64,000 nucleotides of DNA from Taibaiella sp. (GTDB lineage Bacteria > Bacteroidota > Bacteroidia > Chitinophagales > Chitinophagaceae), in assembly GCA_013815385.1 (NCBI GenBank), contig JACDGL010000002.1, forward strand, positions 186,001 through 250,000. The letters run 5' to 3'. Of the stretch, positions 7,439 to 17,421 are shown in pieces. Position numbers and translations under genes: made by a program. Numbering within the stretch: the first letter of the stretch is position 1; every line of letters starts with the position of its first letter. Below the pieces are notes generated by a model that saw only the letters and a list, made by a program, of their open reading frames with translations, searched no databases and was not told where the DNA came from.

Positions 7439-8626
7439 ATGAAACGCTTAATCCTAACCGGTGCATTGCTCATGGGATTGGTGCCAGTGGCATCATACGC
7501 CCAGACAGATGACATCTATTCAAACGGAGCTGATGTGCGTAAGCAAGAGGATGCACGGCAGAATGACCAGCAAAATAACAACAGGCGATCGGATAACCAA
7601 TACCAGAGCGAATACTCACACCAGGATAATAACGGGCAGAATAATTATTCGGATAATTCCTATGGCACTCCGCAGGACGATAATGAGTACATAGATTATA
7701 ATGACGATAATTATTATGCATCGCATATTAACAGATTCAACTATCCCTTTTACAATATCGGTTATTACAGCCCATATTATAATCCCTACTGGTACAACCC
7801 CTACTGGGTAGATCCTATGTGGGGCTATAACCCATGGTACCGTCCGGGCATTAGTATCGGCGTTGGCTTTGGCGGCCCCTACTGGTCTTCGGCCTGGGGC
7901 TGGAACTCCTGGTACGGCTATGGCGGTTTCAGCAGTTGCTGGGGCTACCCTGCCTATGCGGGTGGATGGTATGGCAACTACTATGGTAGTTTCTGGAATG
8001 GTTATGATGCCGGCATATACAACGGCTATGGTGGCCGTAGCAGCTATGCATACGGGCCCCGTTATTCATCTAACAGCGCTTACAATGGCTTAGGATACCG
8101 TGCAGTGTATAACACTTCGCGCCCACTGGTAGCCAGCAGGAACGTTAATAATGTGTACAATAATTCAAGGGCGCTTAACAATGGACCAACTCAAATGCAA
8201 CAGGGAGTTAATGGTCTTAATACCTCCCGTCCGCAGGTAGCAAGTCGCCCGTATAACGGTAATACCGGACAGAATACTTACAACAGCCGTGCTAACACTG
8301 CGCAGCAGCAAATAATGAACAACCGCGGCGAAGGCCGTCCTGAGCGCCAGCAATTTTCGCGCAATGAGAACAGCCCTATGCAGGAGCGCAGCTATAATGC
8401 ACCCCAACAGGCACGCAATTATAACCAGGGTAGTGCGCCGCAACGCAGCTATAGCGCACCTCAACAGCAAATGAGCGCACCTCGTTCTTTCGGTGGCGGC
8501 TTCAATGGTGGTGGTGGAAGAAGTGTTGGCGGTGGCGGCAGTAGCTTCCATTCAGCACCATCTGGTGGGGGTGGTAGTTTCCATTCAGCACCGTCGGGTG
8601 GTAGCCGCAGTTCAAGCCATAGATAA
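7439..8626 (+). CDS. Secreted Tyr/Gly/Asn-rich low-complexity protein
   Basis: The ATG at 7439 is chosen because it gives a clean Sec signal peptide (MKRLILTGALLMGLVPVASYAQ, cut after YAQ); an upstream in-frame ATG would place a soluble stretch before it. The mature protein of about 373 aa has three zones: an acidic Asp/Asn/Gln-rich stretch, an aromatic middle with NPYWYNPYW-type repeats and many Gly-Tyr pairs, and a Gln/Arg/Ser tail that ends with glycine tracts and two copies of FHSAPSGG. No folded domain was recognised. Such proteins in Bacteroidota are usually annotated hypothetical; an envelope or matrix role is a guess. It lies divergently 99 bp from proS and has its own terminator. Confidence 0.85.
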   Translation: MKRLILTGALLMGLVPVASYAQTDDIYSNGADVRKQEDARQNDQQNNNRRSDNQYQSEYSHQDNNGQNNYSDNSYGTPQDDNEYIDYNDDNYYASHINRFNYPFYNIGYYSPYYNPYWYNPYWVDPMWGYNPWYRPGISIGVGFGGPYWSSAWGWNSWYGYGGFSSCWGYPAYAGGWYGNYYGSFWNGYDAGIYNGYGGRSSYAYGPRYSSNSAYNGLGYRAVYNTSRPLVASRNVNNVYNNSRALNNGPTQMQQGVNGLNTSRPQVASRPYNGNTGQNTYNSRANTAQQQIMNNRGEGRPERQQFSRNENSPMQERSYNAPQQARNYNQGSAPQRSYSAPQQQMSAPRSFGGGFNGGGGRSVGGGGSSFHSAPSGGGGSFHSAPSGGSRSSSHR

Positions 8627-8646
8627 TATACTTTTGATAATATTGT

Positions 8647-8679
8647 AAGAACACTGCGTACTACGCGGTGTTCTTTGTT
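8647..8679 (+). terminator. Rho-independent terminator
   Basis: AAGAACACTGC and GCGGTGTTCTT pair (one G-T pair) and are followed by TGTTTT, 20 bp after the stop codon of the low-complexity protein gene. Confidence 0.7.
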
Positions 8680-8783
8680 TTACGGAGAGTAATTGTTAAA
8701 TTTTATATAATGCTGCCATGTGGTTAAACACACTGGTACGTAATTTGTCAAATCAGAGTTATAACAAGCTTAATAATACCGGT

Positions 8784-10265
8784 ATGTATAAAAGTAAATT
8801 ACTATTGGCTATAGGTATCTGTGTAGCAGTTCAAACCTCTGCACAGGATATGACCAATGCGCTGCGCTATTCCTATTTATCACCCATGGGTACTGCCCGC
8901 TCCATTGGGTTTGGTAATGCGCTCGGTTCCATTGGTGGCGATTTTACATCGCTTAGCGTCAACCCTGCCGGTATTGGTATCTACCGCACTTCTGAGATCA
9001 TGTTTACACCTTCCCTTAAAATAAACAGTGTAGACGGTACTTACCAGGGTACTACTACAGGCAGCAATAATACCCGCTTCAACTTTAATAATGCAGGTAT
9101 AGTTTTCAGCAATGGCATGAGTGGCAAGAGGTATGAGCGCAGCAAGTGGAAAGCAGTATCGTTTGGTATAGGCATGAACCGCCTCGCGGATTTTAACAGG
9201 GATTATGTATACAATGGCGTAAACAAGGGTACCGCCAGCAGCAGCTATAGCGAATTGTTTTCTATAGATGCCAATACCCCTGGCACTGATATAAACAATC
9301 CCGCTACACTGGGTGGCCTGGCTTACCAGTCTTCTCTTATTGTTTTTGATGCAGCGCAAAACCAGTACAAAACCATTGTACCGTGGAAAGAAGGCATTAA
9401 CCAGCAACGCCTGGTTAGCGAGCGCGGAGGTATTAATGAAGTGGTATTCTCGCTGGGGGGCAACTATATGGAACAGCTGATGCTTGGTGCTACAATAGGT
9501 GTACCCATTGTTAATTATACCCGCAATTCTTCTGTAACAGAATCTGCAATTACCCCTACCACAGCATTCTCCAGCTATACCTATTCTGAAAATCTTACAA
9601 CGCGGGGTGCAGGTATCAACCTTAAATTAGGTGCTATCTACAAGCCAAGCGATAATTTTCGTTTAGGGTTTGCTATACATACACCTACGTATTACAGTCT
9701 GCATGATGACTACAGTAGTGCCATTGATAATGTAGGTTATAACGGGCCTGTATCTGTAGCCGGATCGTATGACTATGCTATGGTAACACCCTGGAGAGGG
9801 ATAGTAAGCGCCTCTGGCTTTGCCGGCAAGTTTGGATTTATTACCGCCGATTATGAAGTAGTTGACTATAGCAGCGCAAAGATATTATTCAACGCAAATG
9901 CGAAAGATAACCTGCTACAACAGGCAGTGAATGGCAACATTAAAAGCAACTATACATTCGGATCAATTGTGCGCGTAGGTGCAGAAGGCAGGGTTACTAA
10001 AAACTTTATGCTGCGCGCAGGCTTCGGCTACTATGGCAGCCCCTATAAAAATGATAACAGCGCCAACCGTATAGATATTTCTGGCGGCTTGGGTTTCCGG
10101 TTCGATCACTGGTATATAGATATGGCGCTCCTCCACACCCAGTATAATAACTCAGAGGAATTCTACTCACTTAACTATACTAATCCTATAGTAAATATAG
10201 TACAGAATGCTACTTTAAAGAACAGCCTGAACAGCGCAGTAATGACCCTTGGATTTAAATTTTAA
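8784..10265 (+). CDS. OmpP1/FadL-family outer membrane transporter
   Basis: Starting at the ATG at 8784 gives 493 aa with a Sec signal (MYKSKLLLAIGICVAVQTSAQ). The mature N-terminus has the family pattern PMGTARSIGFGNALGSIGG then SLSVNPAGIGIYR, found in Bacteroidota OmpP1/FadL/TodX-type proteins. Alternating hydrophobic strands run to a C-terminus ending in phenylalanine (MTLGFKF), the usual signature of an outer membrane beta-barrel. These proteins form channels for hydrophobic compounds such as fatty acids; the substrate here is unknown. The longer possible start at 8718 would bury the signal peptide and is rejected. Confidence 0.88.
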   Translation: MYKSKLLLAIGICVAVQTSAQDMTNALRYSYLSPMGTARSIGFGNALGSIGGDFTSLSVNPAGIGIYRTSEIMFTPSLKINSVDGTYQGTTTGSNNTRFNFNNAGIVFSNGMSGKRYERSKWKAVSFGIGMNRLADFNRDYVYNGVNKGTASSSYSELFSIDANTPGTDINNPATLGGLAYQSSLIVFDAAQNQYKTIVPWKEGINQQRLVSERGGINEVVFSLGGNYMEQLMLGATIGVPIVNYTRNSSVTESAITPTTAFSSYTYSENLTTRGAGINLKLGAIYKPSDNFRLGFAIHTPTYYSLHDDYSSAIDNVGYNGPVSVAGSYDYAMVTPWRGIVSASGFAGKFGFITADYEVVDYSSAKILFNANAKDNLLQQAVNGNIKSNYTFGSIVRVGAEGRVTKNFMLRAGFGYYGSPYKNDNSANRIDISGGLGFRFDHWYIDMALLHTQYNNSEEFYSLNYTNPIVNIVQNATLKNSLNSAVMTLGFKF

Positions 10266-10289
10266 TAAGAATAGATAAGATATCCACAA

Positions 10290-10316
10290 AACCTCCCGAT
10301 CGGGAGGTTTTTTTAT
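10290..10316 (+). terminator. Rho-independent terminator
   Basis: A perfect palindrome, AACCTCCCGATCGGGAGGTT, is followed by T-rich sequence, 25 bp after the porin stop codon. Confidence 0.85.
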
Positions 10317-10365
10317 TCCCTTAACCGCTATTGATTAATTTGCAGCACGAAAGAAACAGGGAGCA

Positions 10366-12252
10366 ATGGCAGAATCAGAAAATCTATATACCGAAGAGAG
10401 TATCAGATCGCTCGACTGGCGGGAACATATACGCCTGCGGCCGGGTATGTACATAGGCAAGTTGGGCGATGGCAGCAGCATGGACGATGGTATATACATA
10501 CTGCTGAAGGAAGTGATGGATAACTGTATAGATGAGTACACCATGGGCTATGGCAAGCGCGTGGAAATAAAAATAGAAAATGGCATTGTAACCATACGTG
10601 ACTATGGCCGCGGCATACCCCTTGGCAAAGTGGTAGATGTAGTGAGCAAAATAAACACAGGTGCCAAGTATGACAGTAAAGCCTTCCAGAAATCAGTAGG
10701 CCTGAACGGGGTGGGTACAAAGGCGGTGAATGCACTGAGCAGTTATTTCAAAGTATCGGCTTTCAGGGAAGGGCGGGTAAAGATGGCCGAATTTGAGCGG
10801 GGTATACTGACCAAAGAACATAAGGAAACTGCAAGCGCAGAAGGTAATGGCACACTGGTCACCTTTATACCGGACGATACGGTCTTTAAGCATTACCACT
10901 TTATACACGAATACATTGAGAACCAGATTTGGAACTACTGCTTCCTGAATGCCGGGTTGCAGATCAACTTTAATGGTAAAAATTTTGTATCCAGAAATGG
11001 CCTTCTGGACTTGCTGCAACGCAAGACCAATCCTGAGGAGCTATGCTATCCCATTATCCACCTTAAGGGAAGTGATATAGAAGTAGCCCTATCGCATACA
11101 GGCGACTATGGCGAAGAAATATACTCCTTTGTGAACGGGCAGCATACTACCCAGGGTGGCACACACCAGGGTGCATTTCGCGAGGCATTTGTAAAAGTGA
11201 TACGCGACTTCTATAAGAAAGATTATGATGCCGCCGATGTGCGCCAGAGTATAGTAGCTGCCGTATCGGTACGGGTGCAGGAGCCGGTATTTGAATCCCA
11301 GACAAAGACCAAGCTGGGTTCGCAATATGTATGGGAGAACGGCCCATCAATGAAATCATTCATAGCCGACTTTCTAGCAAAAGAGCTGGATAACTATCTG
11401 CATAAAAATTCGTCTGTAGCAGAGGCATTGAAAAAACGCATAGAGCAGAGCGAGCGCGAGCGTAAAGAACTCTCCGGCATACGCAAGCTGGCCAATGAAC
11501 GTGCCAAAAAAGCAAACCTGCACAACAAGAAGCTGCGCGACTGCCGCATACACTTAAATGACGACCCGCCAACAAAAGGCAAGGAAGAATTCGCGCAGAA
11601 GCAACTGGAGTCAACCATATTTATTACCGAAGGCGATAGTGCCAGCGGGTCTATCACCAAGAGCAGGAGTGTAGAGCTACAGGCGGTATTCAGCCTGCGG
11701 GGCAAGCCGCTTAATAGCTACGGCCTTACCAAGAAGGTAGTGTACGAGAATGAAGAATTTAATCTGCTGCAGCATGCCCTGAATATAGAAGCAGGACTGG
11801 AAGGGCTGCGCTATAATAATATAGTGATAGCTACTGATGCCGATGTGGATGGGCTGCATATACGATTGCTCATCATGACCTTCTTCCTACAGTTTTTTCC
11901 TGATCTGGTGCGCAACGGGCATATCTATATATTGCAGACACCCCTCTTCCGGGTACGTAACAAGCAGAAGACCATCTACTGCTACAGCGACCCTGAAAGG
12001 CAAAGGGCGATAAAGGAGATAGGCAACAAACCGGAGATAACCCGCTTTAAAGGCCTGGGCGAAATATCTCCCGAAGAGTTTGCACAATTCATAGGCGAGG
12101 ATATACGTAAAGACCCCGTACTCCTAAGCCAGGATGCACAGATACAAAAGCTGCTGGAATACTACATGGGCAAAAACACACCAGACAGGCAGGTGCACAT
12201 CATCAACAACCTACGGGTAGAGAAGGACTTAGTGGAAGAAATAGAATTGTAA
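10366..12252 (+). CDS. parE: DNA topoisomerase IV subunit B (ParE-type type IIA ATPase)
   Basis: The 628-aa protein has the GHKL ATPase ([31 protein letters not shown]), the transducer region with [17 protein letters not shown], and the TOPRIM domain with [12 protein letters not shown] and [11 protein letters not shown], then RFKGLGE near the end. This is subunit B of gyrase/topo IV. The short, insert-free C-terminal half and the [14 protein letters not shown] start fit Bacteroidota ParE rather than GyrB, but the distinction rests on pattern memory. It decatenates chromosomes together with ParC, which is not in this window; in many genomes the two genes are adjacent. A PQQ-like propeller gene follows 41 bp later. 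Confidence 0.9.
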   Translation: MAESENLYTEESIRSLDWREHIRLRPGMYIGKLGDGSSMDDGIYILLKEVMDNCIDEYTMGYGKRVEIKIENGIVTIRDYGRGIPLGKVVDVVSKINTGAKYDSKAFQKSVGLNGVGTKAVNALSSYFKVSAFREGRVKMAEFERGILTKEHKETASAEGNGTLVTFIPDDTVFKHYHFIHEYIENQIWNYCFLNAGLQINFNGKNFVSRNGLLDLLQRKTNPEELCYPIIHLKGSDIEVALSHTGDYGEEIYSFVNGQHTTQGGTHQGAFREAFVKVIRDFYKKDYDAADVRQSIVAAVSVRVQEPVFESQTKTKLGSQYVWENGPSMKSFIADFLAKELDNYLHKNSSVAEALKKRIEQSERERKELSGIRKLANERAKKANLHNKKLRDCRIHLNDDPPTKGKEEFAQKQLESTIFITEGDSASGSITKSRSVELQAVFSLRGKPLNSYGLTKKVVYENEEFNLLQHALNIEAGLEGLRYNNIVIATDADVDGLHIRLLIMTFFLQFFPDLVRNGHIYILQTPLFRVRNKQKTIYCYSDPERQRAIKEIGNKPEITRFKGLGEISPEEFAQFIGEDIRKDPVLLSQDAQIQKLLEYYMGKNTPDRQVHIINNLRVEKDLVEEIEL

Positions 12253-12293
12253 GTTGCTTTCTATTCTGATACATTATTAGCATTTTTGTTCCA

Positions 12294-13826
12294 ATGAAAA
12301 TCATTTATACCCTTTGCTTATTATTACCTGCCATTGTATTCGCCCAGAAAGAGGACAATACTTTTTATACAGAGCCAATTACAACCCATGCAGGAAGTGC
12401 CACACTGCATACCAATAGAATACACTTTCCCTTCTCCGTTTATAAATATTATATTGATAGTAATAACAATCGCCTGCTGCTGATACTACGCAAGGAAGTG
12501 AAAGGAAAATATAAGGACGAGGGTTACCTGGCGCTATATGATATTAACACAGGTGCGTTGCTTTGGAAAAACCCAATGAAGTCTTTTGAGGTGCTGTATA
12601 ATAAGAATGTTACTACTATGTCGGCTGGCGGGGAAAGCTATTGCTTTGACAATACTACTGGCAAATTATTATGGCATGCGCAAAAAACGATGGAGTATGT
12701 GCATCCCACTATAAATGTGGGCATCGCAACTGATACCAGAAAAGCGGAACAACAACAGGGCGTGGATATGACCACCGGCGAAAAACAATGGAAATACAAA
12801 CCAACACCCACTACATGGGCCGATGTAAAACAACTGACAGATTCTACAATAATATTTACTTCTGAAGGTCTTAGGGCTTTAAATCTATACAGTGGTGAAG
12901 GATGGCATTACAAGGCGAAAATTATTGAGTTTGATTATGCTGACGCCTTGCTGAAAAGTCTTCTTCACCCTTCGTTTGGTTTGTCGGTTGGTTTTATGGG
13001 TGCCAGCATCTATATACCTATTTATGAAAACCAACATGCAGTATCTGAAATAATAACCGGCTTCGAATCAGATATAGTAAAAGATAGCAATAGCCGCAGG
13101 ATTTTCTTTGCGTCACATGATAAGATATCATGCCTGGGCTATGAAGGGAACGTAGTATGGGAAACACTGTATGGTGGCAAGCACATTTTTAAGCCCGATG
13201 TAGAACTTGTAAATAATAAAGTATTGCTTGTAAATAGTGGTGCTGATGAAAAGAAAAGAAACGTTACGCCATTCATAGCATTATATGATGCCGCAACTGG
13301 TAAGCAGGAGTACATGAATGAGTTTAACGCGCATTCAGTTATTACTGGGCATGTTCTGAGCCACGATACCATGATAGTGACAACTAAAAGCAAAGTGCTT
13401 AAGTATCTACTGGCAGATGGCGAAATGATAGTAGAAAAGCCATTATCAGAACTGGATACTGTAGCCTGCAATGCCATTACGAAAACGACTACAGATAAGA
13501 TGTGGATCAAAAATGGAGATGGAGAATACAGATGCCTTTCTGATGTGCCTGCCGGCAATTATATATTTTACGACATTAATAAAAATGTAATTATTACCAA
13601 CAGTCAGTTTGTACCGTATACTTCTTACTCATCGCAGCAGTACTGGTTTGCAGAGTATAAGCATGGGGATATTTTAGTGATTGCCAATAACGACCACCGT
13701 ATCATATTAAAGAATAACCGCTTTATAGCAGAGTCAAATGATGAACCCGTAAATCAGCAGGCGAGTACTAAGATGGTAGATGTGAAGAATAACGAAGTGG
13801 ATATAACTGATTATAGTGGTTTATAA
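12294..13826 (+). CDS. Secreted PQQ-like beta-propeller protein
   Basis: The 510-aa protein has a short signal peptide (LLLPAIVFAQ) and repeats of the PQQ/quinoprotein type, for example ALYDINTGALLWKNP, DNTTGKLLWHA and DMTTGEKQWKYK. The DxxTGxxxW spacing is typical of beta-propeller blades. Such proteins may bind ligands or act as scaffolds in the periplasm. The conserved C-terminal part (SDVPAGNYIFYD onward) was not recognised. It lies 41 bp after parE, close enough for shared transcription, although function gives no link. The gene is intact. Confidence 0.75.
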   Translation: MKIIYTLCLLLPAIVFAQKEDNTFYTEPITTHAGSATLHTNRIHFPFSVYKYYIDSNNNRLLLILRKEVKGKYKDEGYLALYDINTGALLWKNPMKSFEVLYNKNVTTMSAGGESYCFDNTTGKLLWHAQKTMEYVHPTINVGIATDTRKAEQQQGVDMTTGEKQWKYKPTPTTWADVKQLTDSTIIFTSEGLRALNLYSGEGWHYKAKIIEFDYADALLKSLLHPSFGLSVGFMGASIYIPIYENQHAVSEIITGFESDIVKDSNSRRIFFASHDKISCLGYEGNVVWETLYGGKHIFKPDVELVNNKVLLVNSGADEKKRNVTPFIALYDAATGKQEYMNEFNAHSVITGHVLSHDTMIVTTKSKVLKYLLADGEMIVEKPLSELDTVACNAITKTTTDKMWIKNGDGEYRCLSDVPAGNYIFYDINKNVIITNSQFVPYTSYSSQQYWFAEYKHGDILVIANNDHRIILKNNRFIAESNDEPVNQQASTKMVDVKNNEVDITDYSGL

Positions 13827-13977
13827 AATAATACACCTTCTGGAAGTACTACAAGCGTAAACATTTCGCAAAAATCCTTCTGAATTTGATACTGATAACA
13901 TTTTCGTAACAATTCTATAACCTAAACGTAAACAACAGGCGCTCATATTCTTTACAATTTTGCACAAATTATAAAGG

Positions 13978-16617
13978 ATGAAAAACACTTCACGCTTTGC
14001 TTCAGGCAAAGTGTACCTGGTTGCTTTTATGCTTTTCTTCCCGTTCGGCGTTTATTGCCAGTCAGACAGCAATGCCACACAACTGAAAGAGGTGGAAATC
14101 ACTACAGTAAAGCTCGCGAATACAGATGTGGAATTAATAAACCAGATAAAAAAGAATCCCCAGATAGTAAGCGGTATCTCTTATGAACAGATAAGCAAAG
14201 GGCAGGACAGGGATGCCTCGGAGGCATTGCAGCGAGTGGCAGGTATAGCGCTGGATGAAGATAAATACGGCAATAAGTTTGCTGTAATACGTGGCCTGAA
14301 CGAACGCTACAACACTATATACATAAATGGAGCGCTCGCACCCAGCTCAGAATCGGATAAGAAATCGTTTGCTATAAATTTGATCCCGGTAATATTCCTG
14401 GACCAGATACTCGTTTACAAAACTCCTTCCGCTGAATTACCTGGGGATTTTACCGGCGGACTGGTAAAAATTTATACCAGAACCGCTCCCATAGGCAAAA
14501 GCCTGTTGGTTAATGTGAATGGCTTTTACAGAAATGGCACCACCTTTCAAAATGCCCAATTCACTCAGGGAAGCCCTACGGATATTTTAGGTTACGATAA
14601 TGGCTTCCGGTCTATACCCAACGGTATACCGGCCAAGCTGGAGTCCAGCTCTGCGGATATAACGAAGCTTTTTAAAAATACATGGGTTTTGCAGAATAAG
14701 CAGGCTACACCAGACGTTAGGATCAGCGCCTGCTATTCTATTGGCTTTAGAATAGGAAGCGTACAGTTAGGAAGCGTAACCGGCGTGGATTATGCAAATT
14801 TGTACACACACTATAATGTAGCTCGAAATGAATATTCAGGGGATGTAGCTACAGTTGTTCCGGATAATCCGTCTTCGATATTTAATGATATAGAATATAC
14901 CAATACCGTCAAGTCGGGCCTTATGCAGAACTTTTCAGTATTGATAAACTCAAAAAATAAGATCGAGTTTAAAAATTTTTTTAACCAGAGCGGACGCAAT
15001 GAAAGTGTATTGAGCACCGGAATAGATGACTCTGTGGCGCACCTGAAGTATTTCGAATTTGGCTATGAGCAACGGACCATCTACACTTCTCAGTTAGAGT
15101 ATCAATTCGCGGACGATAATAATAAAAATGCCTATAGTTGTGCGCTGGGTTTTTCGCTGAATAACAGGCAAGACCCGGATCTGCGGCGCATAAATTACCA
15201 AATGCCGCCCGATACCTTCTACCGTTCCAACATTCCTTCCGGTTCAGGGCAGTTAGACTTTACAGATGGGGCGACAAGATTTTATTCCGGACTGAAAGAG
15301 AAAAATTATTCTTTTGATCAGCATTACAAACACACTTTCAAATGGGATAAGTTCAGCCTGGGCATAACTGCCGGCACCTATCTAGAAGAAAAAACGAGAG
15401 ATTTCTCGGCAAGGTTATTTGGCTATACTTTACCTGTCACCTATTTAAGGCGTTCGCTGCAGGGGCTCCCGGTAAGTGAAATATTCTCGGATCAGAATAT
15501 TGATCTGATAGATACCCTGCAAAACAAGCCAGCTGGCTTCAGGATACGCGAAACTATTAATACATCCAACTCCTACACTTCTAAAAACATTCTTATTGCC
15601 CCTTACGCGTCGATTGATATGCAATTTCGCAAGGTGAGCCTGAAGATTGGCCTGAGAGTAGAAGATAATGACCCTTCTTTAAATACAAACTCGTTCGCGG
15701 ATACACTTAAGCTGAATAACCACACAAGGGATTATCTTCCCTCTTTTAATTTACGATATGAGGTCTCCGGCAAATCTGCCATAAGGCTTATATACGGCAA
15801 AACACTCAACAGGCCCGAATTCAGAGAATGGTTGCCTTACCAGTATTATGACTTCCAGCTTTTGGCGCTGGCAAGCGGCACTTTGTACGGGACTAATGGA
15901 TTTGTACTGAAAACCGCTATTATAGACAACCTGGATGTGCGGTACGAATTGTACCCCTCGCCAAAGGAAATGATCACCTTCGGCGTATTCTACAAGCATT
16001 TCAATGACCCCATAGAAATGATCATAGAAAATCTGGAGCACCGCACCGGTATCAGCCATCAGCTCACTTTCCAAAACTCTGACCGGGCTTATTGCTATGG
16101 CGCGGAATTTGAAATACGCAAAAACCTGGCCCCGATAGATGACCTGTTTAATAGCACCCTGTTTAAGAATATAGACTTTATAGCCAACGGATCCCTGATA
16201 TACAGCCGTGTAACCAACAGGTACAGCGATTCTATAACAAAGCCAAGGGCGCTGGTAGGGCAAGCGCCTTACCTTGTTAACGCCGCGCTCTACTATGCTG
16301 ATAAAAGCAAACAAAATCCCTTTGAGGTTTCCCTTGTGTACAATATTATTGGCCCGCGCATCTATATAGCAGGCGGCACAGATGGCCATCATACACTACC
16401 CAGTCCTAATATAGGAGAAATGCCCCGCCACTCTATAGATATAACCCTTAAAAAGAACCTGAATAAGCACCTATCATTAAATGTAGGCGTGGAAGATCTG
16501 TTAAATCAATCGGTGAAATTTGTAGAGGATACAAACCAGACGGAAAATTTACAAAAGATGATAAGGTGGTTAAAGAGTATAAAAGAGGCAGCTACTATAC
16601 TATTGGCTTTAAGCTAA
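13978..16617 (+). CDS. TonB-dependent outer membrane receptor with frameshifted C-terminus
   Basis: The 879-aa frame begins with a signal peptide and a plug domain (SEALQRVAGIALDEDKYGN, VIRGLNERYNTIYINGA) followed by a beta-barrel of about 700 residues. It should import a substrate across the outer membrane with TonB energy; the substrate is unknown. The final residues (MIRWLKSIKEAATILLALS) are not barrel-like. In the +1-shifted frame from about 16539 the same DNA encodes DGKFTKDDKVVKEY and then GSYYTIGFKLSF with a stop at 16623-16625, which is the expected aromatic-ending last strand. One missing G (CAGGAC read as CAGAC) near 16539 explains this. Either the assembled read has an error or the gene is a fresh mutant. 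Confidence 0.88.
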   Translation: MKNTSRFASGKVYLVAFMLFFPFGVYCQSDSNATQLKEVEITTVKLANTDVELINQIKKNPQIVSGISYEQISKGQDRDASEALQRVAGIALDEDKYGNKFAVIRGLNERYNTIYINGALAPSSESDKKSFAINLIPVIFLDQILVYKTPSAELPGDFTGGLVKIYTRTAPIGKSLLVNVNGFYRNGTTFQNAQFTQGSPTDILGYDNGFRSIPNGIPAKLESSSADITKLFKNTWVLQNKQATPDVRISACYSIGFRIGSVQLGSVTGVDYANLYTHYNVARNEYSGDVATVVPDNPSSIFNDIEYTNTVKSGLMQNFSVLINSKNKIEFKNFFNQSGRNESVLSTGIDDSVAHLKYFEFGYEQRTIYTSQLEYQFADDNNKNAYSCALGFSLNNRQDPDLRRINYQMPPDTFYRSNIPSGSGQLDFTDGATRFYSGLKEKNYSFDQHYKHTFKWDKFSLGITAGTYLEEKTRDFSARLFGYTLPVTYLRRSLQGLPVSEIFSDQNIDLIDTLQNKPAGFRIRETINTSNSYTSKNILIAPYASIDMQFRKVSLKIGLRVEDNDPSLNTNSFADTLKLNNHTRDYLPSFNLRYEVSGKSAIRLIYGKTLNRPEFREWLPYQYYDFQLLALASGTLYGTNGFVLKTAIIDNLDVRYELYPSPKEMITFGVFYKHFNDPIEMIIENLEHRTGISHQLTFQNSDRAYCYGAEFEIRKNLAPIDDLFNSTLFKNIDFIANGSLIYSRVTNRYSDSITKPRALVGQAPYLVNAALYYADKSKQNPFEVSLVYNIIGPRIYIAGGTDGHHTLPSPNIGEMPRHSIDITLKKNLNKHLSLNVGVEDLLNQSVKFVEDTNQTENLQKMIRWLKSIKEAATILLALS

Positions 16618-16648
16618 GCTTTTAATAAACGCATCATACCTAAAATGC

Positions 16649-16685
16649 TGTAGGATATCGCCCTAACTGCGGTATCCTACATTTT
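16649..16685 (+). terminator. Rho-independent terminator of the TonB receptor gene
   Basis: TGTAGGATATCGC pairs with GCGGTATCCTACA with one mismatch and is followed by TTTTG. Confidence 0.75.
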
Positions 16686-16833
16686 GCATTTGCAAAAGCC
16701 CTCCCTTATCGCACCTTTGTGCTATGAACGATGGTGTACGTACAGGTCAGAAGTGGAATGGGCAATGCTGCTCTATAAGCGCCTTGTTAAAGTAAACCGC
16801 CATATTAAGAGTCTGGAATCTCCAACCCCCAAG

Positions 16834-17421
16834 AATGTGGATATGTTTATTTGGAAACCCCTCCTTCACAATAGTATATTGCAACCCTCACGCTCTTTGA
16901 AATATTACACACGAATAGAATATCGTGAATCCCTGTTCGGTGTAGTTTGCCGCTACAGCCCCTTGCGAGCGAAGCAATCTCGCCATAACAGAAGAAAGCC
17001 CGGCACAACAGCAGCACCCCAGTCCAATCAGGGAACCCCGCAGGCAGCAAGCGGTAATCGCTGGCCTGTTGCCCTTTTTGCTTACTTTTTGGGCAAGCAA
17101 AAAGTAAGGATAACACGAGCACGAAACATACACATAATATCCTTACAGGGAGGCTCCACAAGTTCTTTGAAATATTGCATACAGAATTTCCGCACTCTCA
17201 TCAGCTAATAAGCTAATTAGCCAATCAGCTAATCAAAAAACTTACCTTTTCTGCACCCTAATGGAAGTAATATTAACCCAAAATGGAAGTAAAACCGCCC
17301 ATTCTTTACCTTTTTCGGCAGTAAATTACCATATTTTAAAAACTAATAACAGCCACAGTAAATGCATACGGCTTGCGCTATCCACAAAAAGGTTAAGAAT
17401 GCACCAGTTTCTTTACCTTTT
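16834..17421 (+). repeat. Dispersed repeat, copy A (interrupted)
   Basis: Two blocks of this stretch recur at 47024-47332 in the same orientation with about 90-95% identity by eye. Block 1 is 16834-16912 (AATGTGGATATGTTTATTTGG onward to AAATATTACACAC). Block 2 is about 17216-17421 (ATTAGCCAATCAGCTAATC onward to TTCTTTACCTTTT). In copy A about 300 bp lie between the blocks, against about 20 bp in copy B. The extra DNA contains an inverted repeat, CTTACTTTTT/AAAAAGTAAG, and ends with a second copy of TTCTTTGAAATATTGCA, which suggests a secondary insertion or duplication. Open frames across the region look non-coding. This fills the gene-free interval 16626-17361. Confidence 0.8.

Noticed and set aside
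16684-17208. Long open frame (174 codons) in the repeat region
   Set aside because: It runs through repeat blocks and the inverted repeat, has no domain or signal and implausible composition (blocks of Ser/Arg/Pro), so it looks non-coding.
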